The notes under the pieces are model-generated. The model worked only from the letters and a program-made list of their open reading frames with translations, ran no database searches and had not been told where the DNA came from. From NCBI GenBank assembly GCA_016124455.1, contig WGNQ01000011.1, forward strand, positions 62,001-126,000: a DNA stretch of 64,000 nucleotides, given 5' to 3'. The translations under genes and the position numbers were made by a program. Positions 34,502 to 43,712 of the stretch are shown piece after piece (within the stretch, counting starts at the first letter, position 1; the number at the start of each line of letters is the position of its first letter). Source of the DNA: Sideroxydans sp. Lineage in GTDB: Bacteria > Pseudomonadota > Gammaproteobacteria > Burkholderiales > Gallionellaceae.

Positions 34502-36229
34502 ATGAGTCAATCCAACACCGACAATTTGACGAATGACCTGGGTGTTGCCCGCTCGCTGACCTGGCGCTATGTGATCGCCCTGATCCTGGTGGCAACGCTG
34601 TCCACCTCGGCATGGATCAGCCTGCACCTGGTCATCGCCAAGCAGGAGAGCACCGCCGCCGTGGTCAACGTCAGTGGCCGCCAGCGCATGCTCAGCCAGC
34701 GCACGGCGCTGTTTGCCAACCTGCTCGCCCTTACTCCAAAAGCCGAACGGGCGCCCATACGCGACAAGCTGCAACAAGCCATCGACCTGATGGCGCATTC
34801 GCATCACGGCCTGATCCATGGCGATCGTGCGATGGAATTGCCGGACACCATGTCGCCCACCGTCCGCGCCATGTATTTCGACGGCCCCGCTGCGCTCGAC
34901 GGGCAGGTCGAAACCTACATCAAGACCGTCCGCGCCCTGCTCCAGCTCGATGACAATGCGCTGACCACCGACAGCCCGCAACTGCAATACATCACCAAAG
35001 TGGGCACGACCACGCTGCTCTCCTCGCTCGACAAAATGGTGTCGCAGTACCAGCGGGAGGGCGAGGCTTCGGTCAAGCGCCTGAAAAAGGCCGAGACGAT
35101 ATTCTGGGTGGCAACGCTGCTGCTGCTGGTGCTGGAAGCCTCGCTGATCTTCTATCCGTTCGCCCGGCATGTGCGCTACATCATCGGCAAATTGCAGCAG
35201 GTCACCGAGCAGTTGCGCCTGCACGAAGGCCAGCTTGAACAAGCGGTCCGGCAACGCACCGCGGAGCTGGAAACCAAAGGCAGGGATCTCGCGGCCAGCG
35301 AGGAAAAATTCCGCCTGATCAGCACTGCCGCCAAGGACGCCATCGCCATCATCGGGGCGGAAGACCGCATCATGTACTGGAACCCTGCGGCAGAACAGAT
35401 ATTCGGCTACACGGCAAGCGAAGCGGCCGGCAAGAATCTGCACAACATGCTCGCCTACCCGCACCACCACAACGCGGCCAACGACGTCCCCAAGGATGCC
35501 CAGCAATATGGCGTAGGAAACTTCGTCGGCAGGACATTCGAAACGACCGCGCTGCACAAGGACAATTCGGAATTCCCGGTCGAGCTATCCATCTCCGCCT
35601 TCATGATGCAGAACAGCTGGCACGCACTGGCCATCATCCGCGACATCACCGAACGCAAGCAGATGGAAGACCAGATCCGCCAGCTGGCGTTCTACGACGC
35701 GCTGACCCAGTTGCCCAACCGCCGCCTGCTCAACGACCGCCTGAGCCAGACCATAGTCGCCCTCAAGCGCAGCGGCGACTATGGCGCATTGATGTTCCTG
35801 GACATGGACAATTTCAAATCGCTTAACGACACGCATGGTCATGGCATCGGCGACCTGCTGCTGATCGAGGCCACCCGGCGACTGAAGAACTGCGTGCGCG
35901 AAACGGACACCGTTGCGCGTTTCGGCGGCGACGAATTTGTGGTCATGCTCAGCAAGCTGGGCGCCGATAAGGGAACGGCCGCCACGCTGGCGCAGAACAT
36001 AGCGGAAAAAATCCGCGCCGCCCTGTCCGAACCCTACCAGCTGACGGCCAGGCGCGAAGGGAAACCGGATACCACGATCGAGCACCATTGCACGGTGAGC
36101 ATCGGCATCGCCCTGTTCTTCGACCACGAAGGCAACCAGGACGACATCATCAAGTGGGCCGACGAGGCGATGTACCAGGCCAAGGAAAGCGGGCGCAATG
36201 CGATTCAATTTTTCGAGTCTCACCCCTAA
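34502..36229 (+). CDS. PilJ-type sensor-PAS-GGDEF diguanylate cyclase
   Basis: A 575 aa membrane sensor. A first helix (VIALILVATLSTSAWISLHLV) leads into a periplasmic PilJ/NarX-like domain (NVSGRQRMLSQRTALFANLLAL is its P-box-like opening), then a second helix (FWVATLLLLVLEASLIFYPFA), a coiled-coil linker, a PAS domain (FRLISTAAKDAIAIIGAEDRIMYWNPAAEQIFGY) and a GGDEF domain. The active site is GGDEF and the I-site RETD is five residues upstream, so it should make c-di-GMP with product inhibition. The ligand is not known; NarX relatives sense nitrate or nitrite. Confidence 0.9.
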   Translation: MSQSNTDNLTNDLGVARSLTWRYVIALILVATLSTSAWISLHLVIAKQESTAAVVNVSGRQRMLSQRTALFANLLALTPKAERAPIRDKLQQAIDLMAHSHHGLIHGDRAMELPDTMSPTVRAMYFDGPAALDGQVETYIKTVRALLQLDDNALTTDSPQLQYITKVGTTTLLSSLDKMVSQYQREGEASVKRLKKAETIFWVATLLLLVLEASLIFYPFARHVRYIIGKLQQVTEQLRLHEGQLEQAVRQRTAELETKGRDLAASEEKFRLISTAAKDAIAIIGAEDRIMYWNPAAEQIFGYTASEAAGKNLHNMLAYPHHHNAANDVPKDAQQYGVGNFVGRTFETTALHKDNSEFPVELSISAFMMQNSWHALAIIRDITERKQMEDQIRQLAFYDALTQLPNRRLLNDRLSQTIVALKRSGDYGALMFLDMDNFKSLNDTHGHGIGDLLLIEATRRLKNCVRETDTVARFGGDEFVVMLSKLGADKGTAATLAQNIAEKIRAALSEPYQLTARREGKPDTTIEHHCTVSIGIALFFDHEGNQDDIIKWADEAMYQAKESGRNAIQFFESHP

Positions 36230-36251
36230 TTCAAGTCATCCGGGAGCCGTC

Positions 36252-36932
36252 ATGCGCAAAATCCTCGTTTCACTGCTGCTGGTTTTCACCGCTTCGGCCC
36301 ATGCCATCAGCCTGGCCGACCTGTCCAACCGCGATGCAGCAGCCGGGCTGAAACAGGCGCTGGTGAAAGGCGCAGGCAATGCGGTGGGCAAGCTGGGCAA
36401 GGTGGATGGCTTTCTCGGCAATCCGCAGGTGAAGATTCCGCTGCCCGACTCGCTGCAACAGGTGGACGGGCTGCTGCGCCGCTTCGGCCAGGGCAGGTAT
36501 GCGGACGAGCTGGTGACGACGATGAACCGCGCGGCCGAGGCGGCGGTGCCGCAAGCCAGGGCACTGCTGATCAAGACCGTGAAGGGCATGAGCGTACAGG
36601 ACGCGAAGGGCATCCTGACCGGCGGCGACACCGCGGCCACCGAGTATTTCCGCAGCAAGACTGCGCAGCCGCTGGCCGAAAAATTCCTGCCCATCGTGCA
36701 GAAGCAGACCGCCCGGCTCGGGCTTGCGCAGAAATATGACCAGTTTGCGGGCAAGGCCAGCCGCTTCGGGCTGGTGGACGAAAACCAGGCCAATATCGAG
36801 CAATATGTCACGCAAAAGGCGCTGGACGGCCTGTTCCTGATGATGGCCGAAGAAGAAAAGGCGATCCGTGCCGACCCGGTAGGCCAGGGCAGCAAGCTGC
36901 TGTCCAAGGTATTCGGCGCCATCGGCAAGTAG
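36252..36932 (+). CDS. DUF4197 family exported protein
   Basis: A 226 aa protein with a signal peptide (ILVSLLLVFTASAHA) and a helical body matching DUF4197: AAAGLKQALVKGAGNAVGKLGKVDGFLGNPQVKIPLP, MNRAAEAAVPQARALLIKTVKGMSVQDAKGILTGGDTAATEYFR. Members are widespread in proteobacteria and uncharacterised. ATG at 36252 gives the signal peptide directly; the longer frame overlaps the GGDEF gene. Confidence 0.85.
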   Translation: MRKILVSLLLVFTASAHAISLADLSNRDAAAGLKQALVKGAGNAVGKLGKVDGFLGNPQVKIPLPDSLQQVDGLLRRFGQGRYADELVTTMNRAAEAAVPQARALLIKTVKGMSVQDAKGILTGGDTAATEYFRSKTAQPLAEKFLPIVQKQTARLGLAQKYDQFAGKASRFGLVDENQANIEQYVTQKALDGLFLMMAEEEKAIRADPVGQGSKLLSKVFGAIGK

Positions 36933-37019
36933 TTCCCGCCATCCGCCGTCCGGTTGCGCAGACGGCGGCAAACGGCCACGCTGGGGTATAATCCGGCCTC
37001 GAAATTCTTGCAGTTTCCA

Positions 37020-38870
37020 ATGAACATATTTTACGAAGAAGACGGCAGCTTCAAGGCCGGTACCATCCTGACCGACAACACCAGCTCACTGCAGGTAGAA
37101 ACCGCCCATGGCAAGCGCAGCAAGATCAAGGCGGCGAACGTGATGCTGCGTTTCGAAAAGCCCGGCCTGAGCGAATTCATGGCGCAGGCGGAAGCCGTAG
37201 CGGCGGATATCGATGTGGAATTCCTGTGGGAATGCAGCCCGCCGGAGGAATTCGGCTTCGACGCGCTGGCCACCGAATATTTCGGCCATGCGCCGACGCC
37301 GGTCGAGGCCGCGGGTGCGTTGATCCGCCTGCATTCCGCACCGATGTATTTCTACAAGAAGGGCAAGGGCCATTACAAGGCCGCGCCGCCGGATGCGTTG
37401 AAATCGGCGCTGGCCAGCGCCGAGAAGAAGCGGCTGCAGGCCGAGTTGCAGGCGCGCTATACCGAGCAGCTGGTCGCCACCACGCTGCCGCCCGAGTTTG
37501 CCGACAAGCTGCAGCAACTGCTGTACAAGCCGGACCGCAACACCATCGAGGTCAAGGCACTGGAAGCGGCCTGCGCGGCGACACACCTCTCTGCCGCGCA
37601 CCTGCTGCAGCGCTGCGGTGCGATTCCTTCGACCCACGATTTCCACATGCAGCGCTTCCTGCTGGAGCATTTCCCGCACGGCACCGGCTTCCCGGAAGTG
37701 GGCGTGGACATGCATCCCGAATTGCCGCTGGCCGAGGTGAACGCCTTCAGCATCGACGATGCGACCACCACCGAAATCGACGACGCATTCTCGGTAGCCA
37801 GACTGGATAACGGCAACTGGCGCATCGGCGTGCACATCGCCGCGCCCGCGCTGACCATACAGCCCGGCTCGCCGGTGGATGAGATCGCCGCGCAACGCAT
37901 GTCCACGGTGTACATGCCGGGCAACAAGATCACCATGTTGCCGGACAACGTGGTGCAGGCCTTCACGCTGAGCGAGGGCAACCTGTGCCCGGCGCTGTCG
38001 ATGTACCTGGAAGTGGATGCCGTGACGCTGGAGGTGCTCCGCACCGAGAGCAAGGTCGAACGCCTGCGCGTGACCGCCAACCTGCGCCACGACACGCTGG
38101 AACCGCTGTTCAACGAGGAAACGCTGGCCGCCGGCAAGCTCGATTACCCTTACGCCGACGAGCTCGCCCTGCTGTGGGCATTCACCCAGAAGCTCGAAGC
38201 GCTGCGTGGCAAATCCGCCGACAACAGCACGCAGCAGGTGGACTACAACTTCTACGTCGAGGACGACCGCATCACCATCAGCACACGGCGCCGCGGCTCA
38301 CCCATCGACAAGGTGGTGTCAGAGCTGATGATTTTCGTCAACAGCGAATGGGGCAAGCTGCTCGCCACGCACGATGTCGCCGGCATCTACCGCACCCAGA
38401 ACAACGGCAAGGTGAAGATGAGCACGGTCGCCGCGCCGCACCAGGGGTTGGGCGTGGCACAATACATGTGGTCGAGCTCGCCGCTGCGGCGCTATGTGGA
38501 CTTCATCAACCAGCGCCAGATCATCAGCGTGCTGCGCGGCGAAGAACCGGCATATGCGCGGAACGACAATACGCTGTTCACCACCATGCGCGATTTCGAT
38601 GCCGCCTACACCTTGTACAATGAATTCCAGCGCCAGATGGAGCGCTACTGGTGTCTGCGCTGGCTGCTGCAGGAGCATGTGCAGCAGACCGAGGCCCTGG
38701 TGCTGCGCGAAAATCTCGTGAAGCTGGAACGCATCCCGCTGGCGGGACGCATCCCCTCGCTGCCGGAACTGCCGCCCAACAGCCGCGTCACACTGGAGAT
38801 CGGCGACATCGATTTGCTCGATCTCAATTTCAACGCGCGTTACCTTGCCACAGCGGAGGCCGTTAGTTGA
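37020..38870 (+). CDS. RNase II/R-type (RNB) exoribonuclease
   Basis: A 616 aa 3'-5' exoribonuclease of the RNB family. The catalytic domain (about residues 230-520) has FSIDDATTTEIDDAFSVARL with the metal-binding Asp cluster, VHIAAPALTIQPGSPVDEIAAQRMSTVYMPG, and SSPLRRYVDFINQRQI. The N-terminal part differs from classic RNase R, so it is the shorter betaproteobacterial form. The ATG at 37020 follows a normal gap; its stop overlaps the TTG start of the next gene. Confidence 0.9.
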   Translation: MNIFYEEDGSFKAGTILTDNTSSLQVETAHGKRSKIKAANVMLRFEKPGLSEFMAQAEAVAADIDVEFLWECSPPEEFGFDALATEYFGHAPTPVEAAGALIRLHSAPMYFYKKGKGHYKAAPPDALKSALASAEKKRLQAELQARYTEQLVATTLPPEFADKLQQLLYKPDRNTIEVKALEAACAATHLSAAHLLQRCGAIPSTHDFHMQRFLLEHFPHGTGFPEVGVDMHPELPLAEVNAFSIDDATTTEIDDAFSVARLDNGNWRIGVHIAAPALTIQPGSPVDEIAAQRMSTVYMPGNKITMLPDNVVQAFTLSEGNLCPALSMYLEVDAVTLEVLRTESKVERLRVTANLRHDTLEPLFNEETLAAGKLDYPYADELALLWAFTQKLEALRGKSADNSTQQVDYNFYVEDDRITISTRRRGSPIDKVVSELMIFVNSEWGKLLATHDVAGIYRTQNNGKVKMSTVAAPHQGLGVAQYMWSSSPLRRYVDFINQRQIISVLRGEEPAYARNDNTLFTTMRDFDAAYTLYNEFQRQMERYWCLRWLLQEHVQQTEALVLRENLVKLERIPLAGRIPSLPELPPNSRVTLEIGDIDLLDLNFNARYLATAEAVS

Positions 38871-39721
38871 ATTTCGCATTGCTGAAACAGCCGCTTGCCT
38901 ATGCACTGGCCTTCTCGGTCTGGCTGCATGCATTGCTGCTGTTCGGCATCGGCGTGTCGCTGCCCGACCCGCGCAATTTTGCGAAATCGCTGCAGCCGCT
39001 GGAAGTCACGCTGGTCAACAGCAAATCGAAATCTCGACCGAGCAAGGCCGATGCGCTGGCACAGGCCAACCTCGACGGCGGCGGCAACACGGCCGAAGAC
39101 GTGCATGCCTCGACCCCGATGCCTACGCTGAGCGACGGCAAGCAGTTCACGCCGGAACAGGCCAGGCAGCATGTGCAGCAACTGGAGCAGGAAGCCCGGC
39201 GCATGCTGACGCAGATCAAGAGCAGCCACAGCGTGGTGCAGGAAAAGAATCTGGAAAAAAAGAAAGCCGCTGACGACAGCGGCGAGGATCTGGTGCAGCG
39301 CAGCCTGGAGATCGCCCGGCTGGAGGCGCGCATCGACAAGGATTTCAGCGCCTACCAGAAAATGCCGCGGCGTACGCGCATCGGCGCACGCACCCAGGAA
39401 TACCGCTTCGCGCAGTATGTCGAGGACTGGCGCATCAAGATCGAACGCATCGGCAACCTGAACTATCCCGAGGATGCGCGGCGCAACAAGATTTACGGCA
39501 GCCTGGTGCTGACCGTATCGATCCGCGCCGACGGCAGCGTGGAAAGCGTGAATGTCGACCGCTCTTCCGGCCAGCGCATCCTCGATGCCGCGGCAATCCG
39601 CATCGTCAAGCTGGCCGCGCCGTTCTCGCCGCTGCCGCCGGATATCCGCAAGGATACCGACGTGCTCAGCATCACCCGCACCTGGGTGTTCACCCCGAAC
39701 AACCAGCTGCATGGGCAATGA
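38867..39721 (+). CDS. TonB-like energy-transducer protein
   Basis: A 284 aa TonB-family protein: N-terminal membrane helix (LAYALAFSVWLHALLLFGIGVSLP), a charged linker instead of a Pro-rich one (EQEARRMLTQIK.., KNLEKKKAADD), and the TonB C-terminal domain (INGNLNYPE-like NLNYPEDARRNKIYGSLVLTVSIRADGSVESV...FSPLPPDIR). The start is a TTG overlapping the preceding stop (TTGA); no ATG gives the membrane helix. No exbB or exbD gene adjoins it, so it may act with the ExbBD encoded elsewhere. Confidence 0.87.
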   Translation: MNFALLKQPLAYALAFSVWLHALLLFGIGVSLPDPRNFAKSLQPLEVTLVNSKSKSRPSKADALAQANLDGGGNTAEDVHASTPMPTLSDGKQFTPEQARQHVQQLEQEARRMLTQIKSSHSVVQEKNLEKKKAADDSGEDLVQRSLEIARLEARIDKDFSAYQKMPRRTRIGARTQEYRFAQYVEDWRIKIERIGNLNYPEDARRNKIYGSLVLTVSIRADGSVESVNVDRSSGQRILDAAAIRIVKLAAPFSPLPPDIRKDTDVLSITRTWVFTPNNQLHGQ

Positions 39722-39725
39722 ATTG

Positions 39726-39763
39726 AATCTGTAACATACAGGCGTTAATCTGCAACACACAGG
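39726..39763 (+). repeat. Imperfect 17-bp direct repeat with 21-bp period
   Basis: AATCTGTAACATACAGG (39726-39742) and AATCTGCAACACACAGG (39747-39763) differ at two bases. The second copy runs into the ribosome-binding site of the lipoprotein gene. It could be an operator pair or a small duplication. Confidence 0.6.
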
Positions 39764-39770
39764 AGGAAAC

Positions 39771-40025
39771 ATGAAACGCAAATTACCCGCCATCATCCTG
39801 CTCGCATTGCTGGTCAGCGCATGCAGCAAACTCACCCAGGCCAATTACGACAAGGTGGAAACCGGCATGGCGTTCGACGAAGTCAGCGCCATCCTCGGCA
39901 CACCCGACAGCTGCAGCGAAACGCTGGGCGTGAAGAAGTGCACCTGGGGCGACGAGCAGAAGCACGTCAACATCAACTTCGTGGCCGACAAGGTCATGCT
40001 GAGCAACGCCAAGAACATCCATTAA
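39771..40025 (+). CDS. DUF3862/SmpA-like small lipoprotein
   Basis: An 84 aa lipoprotein: hydrophobic signal with lipobox LVSAC (Cys19), then a short BamE/SmpA-like domain with NYDKVETGMAFDEVSAILGTPDSCSETLGVKKCTWGDE. This fits the DUF3862 group. Two Cys in the mature domain may form a disulfide. AGGAGG stands upstream. Function unknown; probably outer-membrane anchored. Confidence 0.82.
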   Translation: MKRKLPAIILLALLVSACSKLTQANYDKVETGMAFDEVSAILGTPDSCSETLGVKKCTWGDEQKHVNINFVADKVMLSNAKNIH

Positions 40026-40073
40026 CATGCCGGGTTGCGATGGCACCCATAGTTTGTTAAGGTGCCCACCGCC

Positions 40074-40397
40074 ATGAGACGCTACCGCCTGCTACTGCCG
40101 CTGCTGTTTGCCTTTGTCCTGCTGTTCGCACAGCAGGTCGGGGCGGCGCACACTTTGAGCCACACCCTCGCGGACATGGCGCAGCAGCAGGACAAGACGA
40201 CGCCGCATTCCCAGGCCTGCGAAAAATGTGAGCACTATGCGCAGATGGGCAGCGCGCTCAGCGTCGGCGCATTCGACTTCACCCCACCCGCCTTTTCCGG
40301 CGAGGCGATACAGCACTCCGTCGCCGACTTCCAGTCCATCCACACCCTGGTCGCCGTTGCGCGCGGCCCGCCGGCACGCCTCCAGAGCATCGCATAA
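40074..40397 (+). CDS. DUF2946-like small exported protein
   Basis: A 107 aa protein with an N-terminal signal or anchor (LLPLLFAFVLLFAQQVGAA), then SQACEKCEHYAQMGSAL (CxxC followed by His) and the ending ARGPPARL that I associate with DUF2946 proteins, which often lie near metal-uptake genes. It begins the group porin-like, binding protein, permease. The ATG at 40074 was preferred over a GTG at 40062. Its possible role in zinc or copper handling is inferred from context. Confidence 0.65.
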   Translation: MRRYRLLLPLLFAFVLLFAQQVGAAHTLSHTLADMAQQQDKTTPHSQACEKCEHYAQMGSALSVGAFDFTPPAFSGEAIQHSVADFQSIHTLVAVARGPPARLQSIA

Positions 40398-40441
40398 CGC
40401 CGCCCCGACTACGGGGCAGTTGTCATTTTTGGAGGAACACC

Positions 40442-41818
40442 ATGTTCAAGCACGCAATATTATGCGCGGCACTATCCGTGCCGCTATGCGCACAGGCCGC
40501 GACTGAAGACGACCTGCACGCCATCCGCGACCAGATCAAGCAACTGAAAGACAGCTACGAGCAGCGCATCTCGCAACTGGAGCAGCGCCTGTCGCAGGCC
40601 GAGGCCGACAGCCGCAAGGCCGAGACCACCGCGACCCAGGCGCGGGCCATCGCGCAGCAGGCCGACCGTCCGCCGACCGCCACCCCCAACGCATTCAACC
40701 CGGCGGTATCGCTGATCCTGTCGGGCAGTTATGGGCAATTCCAGCAGGATGCGGCGATCCCGGCCACCGGTTTCGCCATGTCGCCCAACAACAACGGCTA
40801 CACCCGCAGCTTCAGCCTGAAGGAGTCCGAACTCGGCATCGCCGCCGACATCGATCCGCAGTTTCGCGGCGTGGCCACCATGGCGCTGGCGCCTGCCGGC
40901 GGCGTGAGCGTGGAAAATGCCTTCATCCAGACTTCCACGCTGGGCAACGGCTTCAACCTCAAGTTCGGCCGCTACTTCTCCGGCCTCGGCTACCTCAACG
41001 ACCAGCATTCCCACACCTGGGATTTCGTCGACCAGCCGCTGGTGTACCGCACGATGTGGGACAACCAGCTGGGCGAGGATGGCGTACAGCTCAAGTGGCT
41101 GGCACCGACCGATACCTTCGTCGAGCTCGGTGCCGAACTCGGCCGCGGACGCGGTTTTCCCGGCAGCGACCGGCAGACCCACAATGGCCCCGGCGCTGCA
41201 GTGCTGTTCGCCCATGTCGGCGATGACATCGGCGTGAGCAGCAGCTGGCGCGCCGGCGTCTCGCTGCACCAGACCAAACAGGAAAATGCGGTGAGCAACA
41301 ACGTGCCCGACCTGGCCGGCACGGCGGGCGGCGTCAGCAACAGCTTCACCGGAAACACCAGGACTGCCGGCCTGGATTTTGTCTGGAAATACGCGCCGAA
41401 CGGCAACCCGACGGTGACCAATTTCAAACTGCAAAGCGAATATTTCCGGCGCAGGGAAAACGGCATGCTGACTTACGACACCGCCGCCGCCAACGTCACC
41501 GACAGTTATGCCGTCACCCAGTCCGGCTGGTACCTGCAGGGCGTGTACCAGTTCATGCCGAATTGGCGCACCGGCCTGCGCTACGACCAGCTCGACCCCG
41601 GCACAGCGCAGGTCGGCGCGCTGAATGCCGCCAACGTGATCAGCAATTACGGCTACAAGCCGACGCGCAGCACGGTGATGCTGGATTACAGCCCGAGCGA
41701 GTTTTCGCGGCTGCGACTGCAGCTGGCGCAGGACAAATCGCGGCAGGGGCTGACCGACAACCAGCTGTTCCTGCAATACATCATGAGCCTGGGTGCGCAC
41801 GGCGCACACCAGTTCTAG
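40442..41818 (+). CDS. Porin-like outer-membrane protein of a metal uptake locus
   Basis: A 458 aa exported protein: signal peptide (LCAALSVPLCAQAA), a coiled coil (residues ~21-75, IRDQIKQLKDSYEQRISQLEQRLSQAEADSRKAE) and a long beta-barrel (SGSYGQFQQD..., LKFGRYFSGLGYLNDQHSHTWDF, ...QYIMSLGAHGAHQF). The coiled coil plus barrel layout is typical of trimeric periplasm-anchored porins. It is 11 bases upstream of the metal-binding-protein gene, so it may be the outer-membrane step for the same metal. Specificity not shown by sequence. Confidence 0.8.
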   Translation: MFKHAILCAALSVPLCAQAATEDDLHAIRDQIKQLKDSYEQRISQLEQRLSQAEADSRKAETTATQARAIAQQADRPPTATPNAFNPAVSLILSGSYGQFQQDAAIPATGFAMSPNNNGYTRSFSLKESELGIAADIDPQFRGVATMALAPAGGVSVENAFIQTSTLGNGFNLKFGRYFSGLGYLNDQHSHTWDFVDQPLVYRTMWDNQLGEDGVQLKWLAPTDTFVELGAELGRGRGFPGSDRQTHNGPGAAVLFAHVGDDIGVSSSWRAGVSLHQTKQENAVSNNVPDLAGTAGGVSNSFTGNTRTAGLDFVWKYAPNGNPTVTNFKLQSEYFRRRENGMLTYDTAAANVTDSYAVTQSGWYLQGVYQFMPNWRTGLRYDQLDPGTAQVGALNAANVISNYGYKPTRSTVMLDYSPSEFSRLRLQLAQDKSRQGLTDNQLFLQYIMSLGAHGAHQF

Positions 41819-41828
41819 GGAGTACGAC

Positions 41829-42734
41829 ATGAAAATGACCATTAAACTTTTGCTGCTGGCCATGCTGGCCGCACTGGCCACGCCCGCTGCAGCCGCGCTC
41901 AACATTTTTGCGTGCGAACCGGAATGGGCGGCGCTGAGCCAGGAACTGGCCGGCGACAAGGCCGACGTGTACGCGGCAACCATCGCGCTGCAGGACCCGC
42001 ACCATGTGCAGGCCAAACCCAGCCTGATCGCCCATGCGCGCCGCGCGCAACTGGTGGTGTGCACCGGCTCCGAACTCGAGATCGGCTGGCTGCCCGTGAT
42101 CCTGCGCGAATCCGGCAATGACGACATTGCTCCCGGCAAACCCGGCAACTTCGAGGCAACGCGTTATGTGACCATGCTGGAAGTGCCCACCGAGCTCAGC
42201 CGCGGCGACGGCGACGTGCACCCGGAAGGCAATCCGCATATCCAGCTCGATGCACGCAACTACCTGCCCATCGCCAAGGCGCTGGCACAGCGGTTGAGCG
42301 AGCTCGACCCGGGAAATGCCGCGTTCTACCAGGCGCGTTTGCAGGCGTTCAACCAGAAGTGGCAGGCCGCCATCACGCGCTGGGAAAAGCTGGCTGCGCC
42401 GCTCAAGGGCCAGGCCATCGTTGTGCACCACAAGGCCTATGCCTATCTCGACAACTGGCTGGGGCTGGTTGAGGTCGCCGAACTCGAACCCAAGCCCGGC
42501 ATGGAGCCCAGCGTCTCCCACATGTCGCAGGTGCTGGCACAGTTGCGGCAGCATCCCGCGAAAATGGTGATCCGCGCCGCCTACCAGGATCCCAAACCAT
42601 CCGCATGGATGGCGGAGCATGCGCACATTCCGGCCGTCGTATTGCCGTTCAGCGTCGGCGGCACCGATGGCGCGCAAGACCTGTACGGGCTGTTCGATGA
42701 CACCATCGCGCGCCTGCTGGCGGGACTGCAATGA
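41829..42734 (+). CDS. Zinc/manganese ABC transporter binding protein (ZnuA-like)
   Basis: A 301 aa periplasmic metal-binding protein of the cluster A-I family. Signal peptide to about residue 22; ligand regions DPHHVQAKPS, GNPHIQLD and VVHHKAYAYL supply His residues, and RAAYQDPKPSAWMAEHA follows. The loop rich in His/Asp seen in many ZnuA proteins is short here. It overlaps the permease gene by ATGA. Zinc is likelier than manganese but not proven. Confidence 0.88.
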   Translation: MKMTIKLLLLAMLAALATPAAAALNIFACEPEWAALSQELAGDKADVYAATIALQDPHHVQAKPSLIAHARRAQLVVCTGSELEIGWLPVILRESGNDDIAPGKPGNFEATRYVTMLEVPTELSRGDGDVHPEGNPHIQLDARNYLPIAKALAQRLSELDPGNAAFYQARLQAFNQKWQAAITRWEKLAAPLKGQAIVVHHKAYAYLDNWLGLVEVAELEPKPGMEPSVSHMSQVLAQLRQHPAKMVIRAAYQDPKPSAWMAEHAHIPAVVLPFSVGGTDGAQDLYGLFDDTIARLLAGLQ

Positions 42735-43486
42735 ACTTCAGCGATCTCGGCATCATGCTGCCCGCGTTCATCGCGGGCCTGCTGGTATTGGCCACCCATG
42801 TGCCGCTCGGCATGAAAGTGCTGGCGCGCGGCATCATCTTCGTCGATCTCGCAGTGGCACAGATCGCCGGGCTGGGCGTGATCGTCGCCGGCATGCTGGG
42901 ACTGGAAAGCAATGTGTTGGCGGTACAGGGCACGGCAGCGGCCAGCGCACTGCTCGGCGCGGCGCTGCTGGCTTATGCCGAGCGCAAGTTCCCGCAGGTG
43001 CAGGAAGCCATCATCGGCCTGCTGTTCGTGCTGGCTGCCAGCGGCGGCATCCTGCTGATGAGCCACGACGTGCATGCAGGCGAACACCTGAAGGATTTGC
43101 TGGTAGGGCAAATCCTGTGGGTGGGCAACAGCCAGCTGATCGCCACTGCGGTGCTTACCGCGGTGCTGCTTGCACTGTGGCGCGTGTTCAACCAGCGTCT
43201 GGGCAGCCTGGGGTTCTATGCGCTGTTCGCGCTGGCGGTAACCGCTTCGGTGCAGCTGGTCGGCGTGTATCTGGTTTTCACCAGCCTGATCGTTCCTGCA
43301 CTCGCCACCCACCGCATGCAGCGACGGCGCATGGTCACCGCCTTTGCGGTAGGCCTCGCCGGCTACGTCGCCGGGTTGCTGCTGTCGATGTGGCTGGACC
43401 TGCCGACGGGCGCCGCCATCGTCTGGGCGATGGCAACCGTTGCGCTGGCGCTCCAGTGGATCATGCCGTCCAAGTGGAAGGCGTGA
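42731..43486 (+). CDS. Zinc/manganese ABC transporter permease (ZnuB-like)
   Basis: A 251 aa integral membrane permease of the ABC-3 family with about eight hydrophobic segments: LGIMLPAFIAGLLVLATHVPLG, the family signature HDVHAGEHLKDLLVGQILWV in the middle, and LVGVYLVFTSLIVPALAT. It follows the binding protein. No ATPase gene is adjacent; the operon ends here. Confidence 0.87.
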   Translation: MNFSDLGIMLPAFIAGLLVLATHVPLGMKVLARGIIFVDLAVAQIAGLGVIVAGMLGLESNVLAVQGTAAASALLGAALLAYAERKFPQVQEAIIGLLFVLAASGGILLMSHDVHAGEHLKDLLVGQILWVGNSQLIATAVLTAVLLALWRVFNQRLGSLGFYALFALAVTASVQLVGVYLVFTSLIVPALATHRMQRRRMVTAFAVGLAGYVAGLLLSMWLDLPTGAAIVWAMATVALALQWIMPSKWKA

Positions 43487-43712
43487 CGGTGCTTAATTCG
43501 TGTGTCGGGCCGGCCATCGGCATGGCCTTATAAATGACAGTATTTGCACGAGTTCCGGGCAATCAGGCTGGAATCTGCCGGTCATTCCAGAGGTCCCCCG
43601 GTCCGCCTATTTGTAATTTGTCATGAAAATAATAATTGACTAATTGACACAAGCACTCACATTGACATACGATTTCCATCCCAACCAACATTTTATAGAA
43701 GGGGGATTTAGA
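43487..43712 (+). promoter_or_regulatory. Intergenic region with promoter for the cytochrome c gene
   Basis: TTGACA (43644-43649), 18 bases, TACGAT (43668-43673) looks like a sigma-70 promoter about 40 bases before the GTG start. The region 43600-43700 is AT-rich compared with the genes to its left. Confidence 0.5.
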
